A stretch of DNA of 34,168 nt from assembly GCA_023396045.1 (NCBI GenBank), contig JAEWXD010000030.1, forward strand, positions 1 through 34,168, read 5' to 3'. The notes below the pieces were generated by a model, which saw nothing but the letters and a program-made list of their open reading frames with translations, was not told where the DNA came from and ran no database searches. The translations under genes were made by a program, and so were the position numbers. Positions within the stretch are counted from its first letter, which is position 1. Every line of letters starts with the position of its first letter. Positions 24,180 to 32,955 of the stretch are shown piece by piece. The DNA comes from Bacillota bacterium. GTDB lineage: Bacteria > Bacillota > Clostridia > Christensenellales > Aristaeellaceae.

Positions 24180-25448
24180 CTATTCTATAAAGTCAAATTC
24201 CATATCACCCATGAGTATATTGTCGCCTTCTTGTGCGCCCAAGGCACGCAATTCATCTAATATACCAAATTTGCGCAACATTTTGTGGAACCAGTTTACA
24301 CTATCACTATCGTCAAAGTTTACGGTAGAAATCAAACGTTCAATGGCATCACCGCTGACCACGTACTCGCCGTCGATTTTTTCTACAATAAATGCTTTTT
24401 CGGGAACTTCTACAAATACTTCGCTTTCTTCGTGGAATACTGTGGTTGGTGGAAGCTCTTTAAGTTTTTCAATTACAAAGTCTACCAAGCTTTCAAGGCC
24501 GTTGTGTGTAATGGCACTTGCCAAATATACATCATAGCCAAGGTTGGTAAATTTTGCTACCAAGTCACTCAAATCGGTCTCGGGGGGTAAAATATCCGCT
24601 TTGTTCAGCACAATAATTTGTGGTCTGTTTTTCAATTCCCCATAGGCTTGTAATTCTTCATTAATGGCTAAGAAGTCTTCAAAAGGCTCTCTACCTTCAC
24701 TGCCACTTACATCAATTACGTGCAAAATTAAACGGGTGCGTTCAATATGACGCAAAAACTGATGGCCAAGGCCTTTGCCTTCGCTGGCGCCTTCTACCAA
24801 ACCGGGAATATCTGCCAAAACAAAGCTTTGGTCATACTTTGCAACAATGCCAAGGTTTGGGGTAAGCGTGGTAAAGTGGTAGTTTGCAATTTTTGGTTTT
24901 GCACGGGTTAAGGCTGCCAATATGGTGCTTTTGCCTACATTGGGGAAACCAACCAAACCAACATCTGCAATGGTTTTTAATTCCAAAGTGAATTCAAAAA
25001 AATCATTTTTAATGCCAGGCTTTGCAAAGTTTGGGGCTTGCCTTGTAGGCGTTGCAAAATGGCTGTTGCCATAACCACCTCTACCACCGATTAACAAACG
25101 TTTTTCGGCATTGGCTTGGCTCATATCTGCAACCACAAGACCGGTACTGTTTTGTATCACAACAGTGCCCACAGGCACTTTAATTACAAGGTTTTTGCCG
25201 TCTTTGCCTTTACGCAATTGGCTTGCACCGTCTTCGCCATTTTCTGCTACATACTTGGTTTTATATTTAAAATCAAGCAAGGTGTGCATATTGGGATCGG
25301 CATAGAGAATAATATCTCCGCCTTTGCCACCGTCGCCACCGTCTGGGCCGCCGTTTTGCACAAATTTTTCTCTGTGAAAGGCCACGCAACCGTTGCCGCC
25401 ATTGCCGGCCTTCACTTTAATTGTTACTTTATCTACAAACAATGCCAT
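24180..25448 (-). CDS. obgE: GTPase ObgE/CgtA
   Basis: 422 residues, the long Gram-positive Obg form. In order: the glycine-rich Obg fold (about 1-158, with KAGNGGNGCVAFHREKF and GGDGGKGG); the GTPase domain with GFPNVGKST, DIPGLVEGASEGKGLG and NKAD; and the C-terminal OCT domain (from about 340). It is an essential GTPase linked to 50S assembly and stress signalling. It lies 8 bases after nth and 8 bases before yhbY. Confidence 0.98.
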   Translation of the reverse strand: MALFVDKVTIKVKAGNGGNGCVAFHREKFVQNGGPDGGDGGKGGDIILYADPNMHTLLDFKYKTKYVAENGEDGASQLRKGKDGKNLVIKVPVGTVVIQNSTGLVVADMSQANAEKRLLIGGRGGYGNSHFATPTRQAPNFAKPGIKNDFFEFTLELKTIADVGLVGFPNVGKSTILAALTRAKPKIANYHFTTLTPNLGIVAKYDQSFVLADIPGLVEGASEGKGLGHQFLRHIERTRLILHVIDVSGSEGREPFEDFLAINEELQAYGELKNRPQIIVLNKADILPPETDLSDLVAKFTNLGYDVYLASAITHNGLESLVDFVIEKLKELPPTTVFHEESEVFVEVPEKAFIVEKIDGEYVVSGDAIERLISTVNFDDSDSVNWFHKMLRKFGILDELRALGAQEGDNILMGDMEFDFIE

Positions 25449-25456
25449 ATTATCTC

Positions 25457-26092
25457 CTATTTTGATTTATCCGGGTTTTTACAATCCACACGCAATGTAC
25501 ATTCATTGCATTTTGGTCCACGCGCATTGCATACACGTCTGCCATGCAGTATAAGCCAGTGGTGAGCATCTATCCAATCTTCCTTTGGTATGGCATCCAT
25601 CAATTGCTTTTCTGTGGCAAGCTCTGTGTTTGCTTTTGCCAAGCCTAAACGGTTGCTTACCCTAAATACGTGTGTGTCTACGGCAAGGCTGGGGATATGG
25701 AAGGCATTTGCCATTACCACATTGGCTGTCTTTCTGCCAACACCGGGCAATTGGGTTAACTCTTCCATGGTGCTTGGCACTCGGCCGTTGTACTGTTCTA
25801 CCAATATTTTACTGGTAGCCAATATATTGCTTGCTTTGCTTGCAAAACCGCAACTTTTTACCATGGGGTATACTTCGCTTAAGGGTGCTATGGCCATGGC
25901 AAAGGGGTCCGGGTATTTTGCAAACAAGGCGGGGGTTACTTTGTTTACTTGTTTATCTGTACATTGGGCAGAAAGCATAGTGGCAACCAACATTTCAAAA
26001 GGGTTGGTAAACAGTAGCTCCGGCCCTGCATCCGGGTAGAGTTTTTTGAGTTCTGCCAATATTCTGTTTATACGTTGTTTTTCTTTGCTCAT
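25457..26092 (-). CDS. nth: Endonuclease III (base-excision DNA glycosylase/AP lyase)
   Basis: 211 residues, normal length. It removes oxidised pyrimidines. The helix-hairpin-helix LPGVGRKTA carries the catalytic lysine, and AVDTHVFRVSNRLG holds the catalytic aspartate. The C-terminal [4Fe-4S] cluster motif is C-x6-C-x2-C-x5-C in CNARGPKCNECTLRVDC. GAAGGA precedes the ATG. It is first in the nth-obgE-yhbY run, each gene 8 bases from the next. Confidence 0.98.
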   Translation of the reverse strand: MSKEKQRINRILAELKKLYPDAGPELLFTNPFEMLVATMLSAQCTDKQVNKVTPALFAKYPDPFAMAIAPLSEVYPMVKSCGFASKASNILATSKILVEQYNGRVPSTMEELTQLPGVGRKTANVVMANAFHIPSLAVDTHVFRVSNRLGLAKANTELATEKQLMDAIPKEDWIDAHHWLILHGRRVCNARGPKCNECTLRVDCKNPDKSK

Positions 26093-26108
26093 ATACTTTC
26101 CTTCACCA

Positions 26109-26161
26109 ATACGCTTTTAAGCGTATCTTTTATTTTACTATATTTTATAGGCATTTAGCAA
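26109..26161 (-). promoter_or_regulatory. Predicted nth promoter with a dyad at the transcript start
   Basis: On the minus strand TTGCTA (26161-26156), 18 bases, TAAAAT (26137-26132). The transcript would start near 26125. A near-perfect dyad reads ATACGCTTTTAAGCGTAT on the plus strand (26109-26126), so it would sit at the very 5' end of the mRNA or act as an operator. The remaining bases 26162-26268, after the traX stop, hold nothing I can identify. Confidence 0.5.
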
Positions 26162-26268
26162 GAAAAATACTTTATTTTCCATTGTTTATTTGCTTTTAGT
26201 AAGATTTAAAGAATGTTTGTATTTTTTGGGTTAAAAATATATAATTCTATGCAAAATAAAAAACTTTT

Positions 26269-27000
26269 CTAAAATATAGTAAAGGCTGAACTGCCAAATA
26301 ATATTTGCAACACCATAAGCAATAGCAAATGCAAAGGGTACAATGCATAATTTAGCCATTTTGGCAATTTCCATTGTGTTTTGCTGGGGTAAAGCAATAT
26401 GGGCAAAGCCAATACACTTAGACTTTGTATGCGTAAAAAGGGCGATAACATTTTTAACAATAGCCAATCGCTATTTAGGGAAAAACCAAAAATACTCTGC
26501 ACAGGGTAGGTTGCACTCCCCCAAAACAGCGCAAAAGCAGTAAAAAACGCAATCAGGCTCATTTTGGTATCTTTGGCGCAATATAAAAGTATAATAAACA
26601 ATATACCTTGCCAACCGTAATCTACACGAATTATATAACTGACGGCAATGGCTGTAATGGGTAAAATATATTGGCTGTCATACTTTTTTATTTGTATACC
26701 TGCAATACCAAATAAGCCGAGGCTTAATGTAAACATAATGTTTAGTTCGCCCCATGTATGGTTTAAGGCAATCATATATAGTGGTTGCACTGTAATACCA
26801 AGCAAAAGTACACGCAAAATATATTTCCAAATATTTTTGGTATAGTTTGCACCAAGCACCAAAGTCCAGGCAAATAGAGGGAGAGCCATACGGCCAAGTA
26901 TGCGCAATTCAGGTACATTGGAAAAAATACTTGCACCCATATGGTCTATTAACATTAGTATTACTGCTATTATTTTTATAGCTCCCGTATTTTTGTTCAT
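26269..27000 (-). CDS. TraX family membrane protein
   Basis: 243 residues with about seven to eight hydrophobic helices. The N-terminus has the family pattern: NTGAIKIIAVILMLIDHMGA, then LRILGRMALPLFAWTLVLGA. TraX proteins are integral-membrane, acyltransferase-3-like proteins. The founding member acetylates F-pilin, but many chromosomal copies occur with no conjugation genes and unknown targets, as here. I chose ATG 26998-27000 because GGAGGG lies 6 bases upstream. A longer TTG start at 27021 lies before that site and near the predicted transcription start. It is divergent from the peptidase gene. Confidence 0.88.
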   Translation of the reverse strand: MNKNTGAIKIIAVILMLIDHMGASIFSNVPELRILGRMALPLFAWTLVLGANYTKNIWKYILRVLLLGITVQPLYMIALNHTWGELNIMFTLSLGLFGIAGIQIKKYDSQYILPITAIAVSYIIRVDYGWQGILFIILLYCAKDTKMSLIAFFTAFALFWGSATYPVQSIFGFSLNSDWLLLKMLSPFLRIQSLSVLALPILLYPSKTQWKLPKWLNYALYPLHLLLLMVLQILFGSSAFTIF

Positions 27001-27024
27001 GTACAACCCTCCGTTTTCCAATAC

Positions 27025-27033
27025 AGTATAGCA
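27025..27033 (-). promoter_or_regulatory. Predicted extended -10 element for traX
   Basis: The minus strand reads TGCTATACT, an extended -10 (TGn then TATACT). No good -35 is seen. It places the transcript start near 27018, which argues against translation from TTG 27021. Confidence 0.5.
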
Positions 27034-27072
27034 TATTTTTTAATATAAGTTCGTTAAAACTTTCTAATACTA

Positions 27073-27102
27073 TTGGCAAAAATTGGCTTTTTATGGTAAA
27101 AT
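27073..27102 (+). promoter_or_regulatory. Predicted promoter of the peptidase-efp-CD1247 operon
   Basis: TTGGCA (27073-27078), 18-base spacer, TAAAAT (27097-27102). The peptidase start at 27133 has GAGAGGA upstream. Confidence 0.55.
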
Positions 27103-27132
27103 AAGCTTGAAAATTTGTAGAGAGGAAATTGT

Positions 27133-28200
27133 ATGAAAAGAATAGACAATTTAATTGCAGCGCTGGCATTACAAAAAAATGAAGCAGTAGTATTGCATTT
27201 TGAACCAAATATGTACTATTTGTCCGGTTACCATGGCGAAGGCTTGGTTGTAGTTTCCAAAGAAATACAAGCGATTATTACAGATTTTCGTTATACTGAG
27301 CAAGCAGAAAAACAAGCCCCTGGCTTTGCCGTGCACATGATAGGCAACGGCAAAGGCCATAATGCAGTTTTAGCAGAATGCTTGCAAAAGCATAGCATTA
27401 GCCGTTTGTATGTAGAGCAAGATGTGCTTAGTTTTAACGCTTACCATGCACTACAAAAAGCAGTTGGCAATGTAGAACTATTGGATTTAGGTAATACCGT
27501 AGCGAATTTGCGTGCTTATAAAGATGAGCAGGAAGTAAGCTTCATTGCAAAAGCTTGTCAAATTACCGGTGAATCCTTTATGGAAATTTTGCCTTATATT
27601 AAAGAAGGTGTTACTGAAAGAGAACTCACCGCTCGCCTTGAATATATCATGAAAGTGAAAGGCAGCCATGGCAACGCATTTGATGTTATTTGTGCAGCAG
27701 GCAAAAACGGCTCCTTACCACATGCTGTACCAAGTGATTATAAAGTGCAGTTACATGATATGATTACATTTGACTTTGGCGCAAAATACGAAGGCTATTG
27801 TGCAGATATGACTCGTACTTGCGCTTTGGGCACCCCAAGTGATACAATGCTGAAGGTATATAATACCGTTAAAGAAGCACAAGCCATTGGTTTGCAGGCT
27901 TTAAAACCGGGTGTGGTATGCAGTAGTGTAGATAAAGCATCTCGTGATTATATTTACGCCCATGGCTTTGAAGGACGATTTGGTCATGGTTTAGGCCATG
28001 CCGTTGGTATTGAAATTCATGAAAATCCAAGGCTAAGCGCCATGTGTGAAGATATTGTGCAAGTAAACCACATTTTAACCGTAGAACCCGGCATTTATTT
28101 GCCCAATGTTGGCGGTGTGCGCATTGAAGATACTTGCCTTGTTACAGAAACCGGCAACAGGCCACTTACAGAAGTTACCAAAGATTTAATTATTCTTTAG
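27133..28200 (+). CDS. Xaa-Pro peptidase, M24 family (aminopeptidase P / PepQ type)
   Basis: 355 residues, cytoplasmic. An N-terminal creatinase-like domain (1-125) is followed by the pita-bread catalytic domain. The di-metal ligands are seen: D214 in TFDFGAKYEGY, D225 in ADMTRT, the histidine in GHGLGHAVGIEIHE, and the glutamates in VEPGIYL and VRIEDTCLVTE. It cleaves next to proline. efp lies 25 bases downstream, a standard neighbour in Clostridia. EF-P eases translation of proline runs, so both genes concern proline-rich peptides. Confidence 0.95.
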   Translation: MKRIDNLIAALALQKNEAVVLHFEPNMYYLSGYHGEGLVVVSKEIQAIITDFRYTEQAEKQAPGFAVHMIGNGKGHNAVLAECLQKHSISRLYVEQDVLSFNAYHALQKAVGNVELLDLGNTVANLRAYKDEQEVSFIAKACQITGESFMEILPYIKEGVTERELTARLEYIMKVKGSHGNAFDVICAAGKNGSLPHAVPSDYKVQLHDMITFDFGAKYEGYCADMTRTCALGTPSDTMLKVYNTVKEAQAIGLQALKPGVVCSSVDKASRDYIYAHGFEGRFGHGLGHAVGIEIHENPRLSAMCEDIVQVNHILTVEPGIYLPNVGGVRIEDTCLVTETGNRPLTEVTKDLIIL

Positions 28201-28225
28201 TATATATTTGAATGGAGGAATTATT

Positions 28226-28789
28226 TTGATTACAGCAGGAGAATTTAGAAAAGGTATTACCATAGAATGGGATGGCGGCGTTTGGAATATTGTTGACTTT
28301 CAGCACGTAAAACCAGGCAAAGGTTCTGCTTTTGTACGTACAAAAATTAAAAACGTTATGACAGGCGCAGTGGTAGAAAGAACTTTCAACCCAACCGATA
28401 AAACACCTCGCGCCATTATTGAAACCAAAGATATGCAGTATTCCTATGCTGATGATGGTTTGTATTACTTCATGGACATGGAAACCTTTGAACAAATTCC
28501 CCTTAATGCAGACCAAGTGGAAGATTCCATTCCATTTATCAGAGAGGGCGACAATGTTACCATGCGTTTCTTCAAAGGTAGTCCATTTTCTGTGGAACCA
28601 CCAAACTTTGTTGTTTTAGAAGTAACCGATACCGAACCGGGCTTTAAAGGTGATACTACAAGCACCACTTATAAACCGGCCACTGTAGAAACCGGTTTTA
28701 CTCTACAAGTACCATTGTTTATCAACATTGGTGATAAAATTCGTATCGACACTCGTGAGGGTGGAGAATATATGGAAAGAGCCAACTAA
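28226..28789 (+). CDS. efp: Translation elongation factor P
   Basis: 187 residues, the exact family length when started at TTG 28226, which has GGAGG seven bases upstream. The upstream in-frame TTG at 28208 would add six residues that include the Shine-Dalgarno site. Three OB-like domains are present. The tip loop HVKPGKGSAFVRTK places the lysine that is modified in many bacteria at K32. The C-terminal signature is INIGDKIRIDTREGGEYMERA. It relieves ribosome stalling at polyproline. Confidence 0.98.
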   Translation: MITAGEFRKGITIEWDGGVWNIVDFQHVKPGKGSAFVRTKIKNVMTGAVVERTFNPTDKTPRAIIETKDMQYSYADDGLYYFMDMETFEQIPLNADQVEDSIPFIREGDNVTMRFFKGSPFSVEPPNFVVLEVTDTEPGFKGDTTSTTYKPATVETGFTLQVPLFINIGDKIRIDTREGGEYMERAN

Positions 28790-28803
28790 GAAAGGAAACT
28801 ACA

Positions 28804-29241
28804 ATGAGTAAATTATCTGAAAAAGTTGCTTATCTTCGCGGTTTAACCGACGGTTTAAATCAAGACCCAGCTAGCCCACAAAGCAAAATTATTGCGGAAG
28901 TAATTGCTGCTTTGGAACTTGCTACCCAAAAATTAGATTATGTAGAAGAACAAGTGGAAGATCTTTCCGATTATGTAGATGAATTGGATAACGATTTGCA
29001 TGAAGTAGAAGAATATTTGCTTGAAGAAGCAGATGAAGAATGCGAATGTGATTGCGATTGCGATGAAAATTGTGACGAAAACTGCACTTGCAGCTGCCAT
29101 GACAATGAATATGATGAAGACTTTGTTGCTTACCAATGCCCCAATTGTGGTGCAGAAGTGGAATTGGAAATCGATGAATTAGATGCCGAAGAAAATCCAA
29201 ACTGCCCAGCATGCGGTGCTGCCGTATTTAGCGAAGAATAA
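28804..29241 (+). CDS. CD1247 N-terminal domain-type protein with Cys/Asp-rich insert and zinc ribbon
   Basis: 145 residues. The N-terminal helical domain, SKLSEKVAYLRGLTDGL then a coiled-coil-like acidic helix (about 30-76), matches the Clostridia family named after C. difficile CD1247, function unknown. The C-terminus is a zinc ribbon with C112, C115, C134 and C137. Between them, residues 80-98 hold eight cysteines (80, 82, 84, 86, 90, 94, 96, 98) mixed with Asp and Glu, then H99. This insert could bind additional metal. The protein is very acidic. It lies 14 bases after efp and precedes a terminator, so it ends the operon. Confidence 0.88.
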   Translation: MSKLSEKVAYLRGLTDGLNQDPASPQSKIIAEVIAALELATQKLDYVEEQVEDLSDYVDELDNDLHEVEEYLLEEADEECECDCDCDENCDENCTCSCHDNEYDEDFVAYQCPNCGAEVELEIDELDAEENPNCPACGAAVFSEE

Positions 29242-29254
29242 AATACAATAGTAT

Positions 29255-29284
29255 AAAAGCAAGAGCTATACTCTTGCTTTTTTT
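29255..29284 (+). terminator. Rho-independent terminator after the CD1247-like gene
   Basis: AAAAGCAAGAG (29255-29265), loop CTATA, CTCTTGCTTTT (29271-29281), with the T-run continuing to 29284. It ends the peptidase-efp-CD1247 unit. Confidence 0.93.
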
Positions 29285-29335
29285 GTATGTATAAGGGCTT
29301 TGGCTCTTCTGATTTGTAAACGATTGGCCTTCACA

Positions 29336-29383
29336 TTGAAATAATTTGCGCAAAGGTTTATAATATAAGCCTTAGAGCTTATA
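29336..29383 (+). promoter_or_regulatory. Predicted minD promoter with a dyad at the transcript start
   Basis: TTGAAA (29336-29341), 17-base spacer, perfect TATAAT (29359-29364). A dyad TATAAGC/GCTTATA (29364-29370 with 29377-29383, 6-base loop) starts at the end of the -10 and covers the expected start site. It ends two bases before the G-run used as the ribosome site. Confidence 0.78.
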
Positions 29384-29393
29384 GGGGGTTGCT

Positions 29394-30161
29394 ATGAAAA
29401 CAGTATTGATATGTAGTGGCAAAGGTGGTGTAGGTAAATCTACCCTTTGTGCCATGCTTGCAATTGAACTTGCACATTTGGGGCAAAAGGTACTTGCTTT
29501 TGATTATGATATTGGCTTGCGCAATTTGGATATTCTATTTGGCATGCAAAGTACAGTAGTGTATAACGTAATGGATTATTTGCAGGGCGATATTGAGCTG
29601 GATAATATAGTGTTAAGCCATCCCAACGTTCCCAATTTATCATTTCTGCCAAGCAGCCAATATGCTAAACAAAAACAATTTTCTGAAAAGCAACTTTTAA
29701 AACTTATAGCCGTGTTGCAAACCCGGTTTGACTATATGCTCATTGACGCTCCCGCAGGTGATGAAAAATACTTAAAAACCGCTTTACAAAATGTAGATAC
29801 TGCCATTGTAGTAACCACTCCGGATGCGGTGGCTATGCGCGATGCAGAAAAAATTCTGTTTGAAATGCACAAACGCAATTTGCCAACTCCTTTTATAGTG
29901 GTTAATCGTGTGCAAGTAAAGCTTGTAAAAAAAGACTATCAATACTCGCCTAAGCAAGTTGCGCAAAATTTAGATGCACCGTTGCTTGGCTATATAGAAG
30001 AAGATATTGAAGTGCAGTATGCACTCAATTATGATGGTTTGCCAACTCGCAGTGCAAAAGCATGCTTGGCTGCAAACCGTATTGCAAGGCGCCTTTTAGG
30101 TGAACTTTTGCCCATACCAAATATTCGAAAAGGTTTTTTCTGGTTTAGAAATAAAGAGTAA
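29394..30161 (+). CDS. minD: Septum-site determining ATPase MinD
   Basis: 255 residues. The deviant Walker A GKGGVGKS (9-16, with K10 and K15) identifies the ParA/MinD class. DYDIGLRNLDILFG (37-50) and LIDAPAGDE are MinD-like. The C-terminus KGFFWFRNKE resembles the amphipathic membrane-targeting helix but is shorter than usual. MinD recruits the division inhibitor MinC to the membrane away from midcell. GGGGG precedes the ATG. rodA starts 2 bases after the stop. MinC and MinE are not next to it, although Clostridia commonly have minC-minD-minE-rodA. Confidence 0.93.
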   Translation: MKTVLICSGKGGVGKSTLCAMLAIELAHLGQKVLAFDYDIGLRNLDILFGMQSTVVYNVMDYLQGDIELDNIVLSHPNVPNLSFLPSSQYAKQKQFSEKQLLKLIAVLQTRFDYMLIDAPAGDEKYLKTALQNVDTAIVVTTPDAVAMRDAEKILFEMHKRNLPTPFIVVNRVQVKLVKKDYQYSPKQVAQNLDAPLLGYIEEDIEVQYALNYDGLPTRSAKACLAANRIARRLLGELLPIPNIRKGFFWFRNKE

Positions 30162-30163
30162 AT

Positions 30164-31381
30164 ATGGCATTTTTTTCAATCTCACAAGATAATAAAAGTA
30201 AGGTAAGGCGTAGAGCAAAGTTGGATTTGGTTTTGATCTTCTTGGTATATGCTGTTGCCTTGTTTGGTGTGTTTGCAGTATCTGCTGCTACTTTTCACGT
30301 AAACTCCGATGTAAACGCCAATATCTTTAACCAAATTTTTGGTTCCTACTACGGTTTGCGCCAAAGTATATTTGTGGCCTTATCGCCTATTATTTTAGGT
30401 TTTATCATCGCCTTGCCTTATGAATTTATTCATAAAAATATTTGGTTGGTGTTTGGTGGCGCTGTTGTTTTACTGTTAGTTGCTTTAATTGGTGAAGAAA
30501 TTGCAGGCATTCAGGCCTTTATTTCTATTATTTGGGGTTTTACCATTCAACCGGCAGAGTTTGCTAAAATTGCAATTATCATTGCTTTGGCAAGACTTTT
30601 GGAGGATGTAAAAGACCCTTTTGTAACTTTAAAATCTTCTATTAAATTTTTAGCTGTTGCGGGCACTCCTGCTTTAATTACCATTGCACAGGGTGAAATG
30701 GGCTCTGCTATGGTTATGGCTGTTATTGTAGTGGCTATGCTCTTTGCTGCAGGCATGCCATGGAAACGCTTTGTTTTTCTTTTGCTTTTAGCAGCGGCAG
30801 GCATGGCAGCCCTTATTCTGTTTTGGACATTGGTAACCCCGGATAGCTATCGTTTGCAGAGAATTTTAGCATTGGTTAACCCGGAAAGTGCATCCGAAGC
30901 CACAAAGTATCAGGTAAACAATTCCATCATTGCTATAGGAGCAGGAGGTCTTACCGGTGTTGGGCCGTTTAAAGAGGGCTCTATTGTACAGTTAGACTAT
31001 GTACCAAAAGACTGGACAGACTTTATTTTCTCTGCCATAGGTGAAACCTTCGGTTTTATAGGCAGTGTAATTATTATTGTGGTATATACACTTATTATTT
31101 TGCGTTTGTTATATTTGGCAAGCGTTGTACCATATAAATTTTCCGAATTAATTATTGTTGGCACCGTTGCTATGTTCTTAATCCATATGTTCTTAAATAT
31201 CGGTATGACCATAGGTATTGTGCCCGTAGTAGGTATTCCACTTCCATTTTTAAGCTATGGGGGGTCTAACCTATTCACTAATATGATTAGTATTGGCTTG
31301 GTATTAAATGTTACACGCAACGTGCGTTTGGTAAATTACCGGTTTGATACGCGTTTCTTAGAAAGTCAATTGAAAAAATGA
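30164..31381 (+). CDS. rodA: SEDS-family peptidoglycan glycosyltransferase, RodA-like
   Basis: 405 residues with about ten membrane helices. SEDS proteins polymerise lipid II into glycan strands. Family blocks: QPAEFAKIAIIIALARLL, GEMGSAMVMAVIV, a large external loop with VNNSIIAIGAGGLTGVGPFKEG, and WTDFIFSAIGETFGFIG with the likely catalytic D286. The C-terminal block is PFLSYGGSNLFTNMISIGLVL. RodA rather than FtsW is suggested by its place after minD, but sequence alone is not decisive. The murJ-like gene overlaps its stop as ATGA. Confidence 0.92.
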   Translation: MAFFSISQDNKSKVRRRAKLDLVLIFLVYAVALFGVFAVSAATFHVNSDVNANIFNQIFGSYYGLRQSIFVALSPIILGFIIALPYEFIHKNIWLVFGGAVVLLLVALIGEEIAGIQAFISIIWGFTIQPAEFAKIAIIIALARLLEDVKDPFVTLKSSIKFLAVAGTPALITIAQGEMGSAMVMAVIVVAMLFAAGMPWKRFVFLLLLAAAGMAALILFWTLVTPDSYRLQRILALVNPESASEATKYQVNNSIIAIGAGGLTGVGPFKEGSIVQLDYVPKDWTDFIFSAIGETFGFIGSVIIIVVYTLIILRLLYLASVVPYKFSELIIVGTVAMFLIHMFLNIGMTIGIVPVVGIPLPFLSYGGSNLFTNMISIGLVLNVTRNVRLVNYRFDTRFLESQLKK

Positions 31382-32955
31382 AGCAAATCCAGAAAAAATC
31401 CTTGATCAACGGTATAACCATATTGGGTATTACAGGGCTTATCTGTAAAATGTTGGGTGTATTTTATAGAATACCTTTGGCATGGCTTGTACATGAAGAA
31501 GGCTTGGGCCTATACCAGCTGGTATTTCCGAGCTATGCGATGTTACTCACCATTTCTTCTGCGGGCATCCCTGTAGCCATATCCAAAATGATCAGTTACT
31601 CCTTGGCAGAAAACGATGTGCGCACAGCAAAGAAAACATTCAAAACTGCACTTTATATGCTTATTGTTATTGGCTTTATCAGCATGCTTATCATGTTTGT
31701 TGGGGCAGAGTTCTTAAGCTATCGTGTAGGCAACCCTAAAACCAAAATGGGTTTTATTGCTATTGCGCCCTCCTTGCTCTTGGTATGCGTAATGTCTGCT
31801 TATCGTGGCTATATGCAAGGCCTAAGCGATATGAAACCAACTGCCATATCACAGCTTATAGAGCAAATTGGCAAAGTGCTTATTTCCTTGCCTTTGGCAT
31901 ACTATGGCATGCGTCATAGTGTAGCAAGTGCTGCGGCATTGGCGCTTTCCGGTGTTTCTGTTGCAGAGTTTTTGGCACTTGTATATATGTATGTTAAGTA
32001 TAAACAAGTAAAACCACAATTAGATACCTTGGCACAAGATAACAGTCTGCCACAATGGAGCAATAAAGACATAGCCAAAAAGCTTTTAAAAATGGCTATT
32101 CCTATCACTTTGGGTGCAACCGTGGTGCCACTTGCAGGCTTTGTAGATTCTGCTATGCTGGTAAATCGTTTGGCGAGTCAAGGCATGGATATTGACACCG
32201 CATGCAGATTGTACGGCTTATATTCCGGCCTTGTTATTACGCTTATTAATGTGCCAACTGCTTTGGCAGTTGCACTTTCTATGAGTTTGGTACCTGCTAT
32301 ATCTGCATCCAGTAGTGAAAAAAACACAGAAAAAATTCAAAAGAATACCAAAATGGGCTTGCGCTTTGCCTTTCTAATCGGTCTGCCTTGCTCTGTTGGC
32401 ATGAGTATTCTGGCAAAAGAACTGCTGTATACTTTTTATTCTTCACTGGGTGAAGAAAGCTTGCATATTGCAGCCAGATTATTGGAAGTTTCCAGCTTTA
32501 CCATTTTAACCTTTACGGTGGTGCAGGCTACTTCCGGTATATTACAGGGCATGCAAAAAGAACGTATTCCTATGTATACATTGGTGCTGGGTGTTGCCAT
32601 AAAAATTGTTTTAAACTATATTTTTGTAGGTAATCCGCATATTCATATTTATGGTGCACCATATGCATCCTTGGTATGTTATTGCATTAGTGTGCTACCC
32701 AATATTTATTATGTAAATAAATATAGCCAAACTAAGTTTGACTATGCTACAAATATTATTCGCCCAGGTCTTGCCTGCATCGGTATGGCAGTGGTAATCA
32801 TGGCATTTAAAACCGTTTTACCATTTCATAGGCTATCCACCATATTTATGGTAGTGATGGGTATGTTTAGTTTTCTGGGCTTTGGCTTATTAAGTAAGGC
32901 CATTACCAAAGAGGATATTCAAATGTTTAAGCGTAGAGGTAAAAAACATGCATAA
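31378..32955 (+). CDS. MOP-superfamily flippase (SpoVB/YabM/MurJ-like)
   Basis: 525 residues with about 14 membrane helices. The N-terminus, LINGITILGITGLICKMLGVFYRIPLAWLVHEEGLGLYQL, shows the polysaccharide-biosynthesis/SpoVB pattern, with AYRGYMQGLSDMKPTAISQLIEQ and VQATSGILQGMQKERIPM later. Such proteins flip lipid-linked cell-wall precursors. Its partners, the SEDS gene upstream (ATGA overlap) and the yabN-like gene downstream (8-base overlap), match the yabM-yabN order of Bacillus. Spo-type specificity cannot be proven. Confidence 0.93.
   Translation: MKQIQKKSLINGITILGITGLICKMLGVFYRIPLAWLVHEEGLGLYQLVFPSYAMLLTISSAGIPVAISKMISYSLAENDVRTAKKTFKTALYMLIVIGFISMLIMFVGAEFLSYRVGNPKTKMGFIAIAPSLLLVCVMSAYRGYMQGLSDMKPTAISQLIEQIGKVLISLPLAYYGMRHSVASAAALALSGVSVAEFLALVYMYVKYKQVKPQLDTLAQDNSLPQWSNKDIAKKLLKMAIPITLGATVVPLAGFVDSAMLVNRLASQGMDIDTACRLYGLYSGLVITLINVPTALAVALSMSLVPAISASSSEKNTEKIQKNTKMGLRFAFLIGLPCSVGMSILAKELLYTFYSSLGEESLHIAARLLEVSSFTILTFTVVQATSGILQGMQKERIPMYTLVLGVAIKIVLNYIFVGNPHIHIYGAPYASLVCYCISVLPNIYYVNKYSQTKFDYATNIIRPGLACIGMAVVIMAFKTVLPFHRLSTIFMVVMGMFSFLGFGLLSKAITKEDIQMFKRRGKKHA

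Noticed and set aside
26269..27000. Conjugative element suggested by the TraX name
   Set aside because: TraX-family proteins are common chromosomal membrane proteins. No other conjugation gene is nearby.
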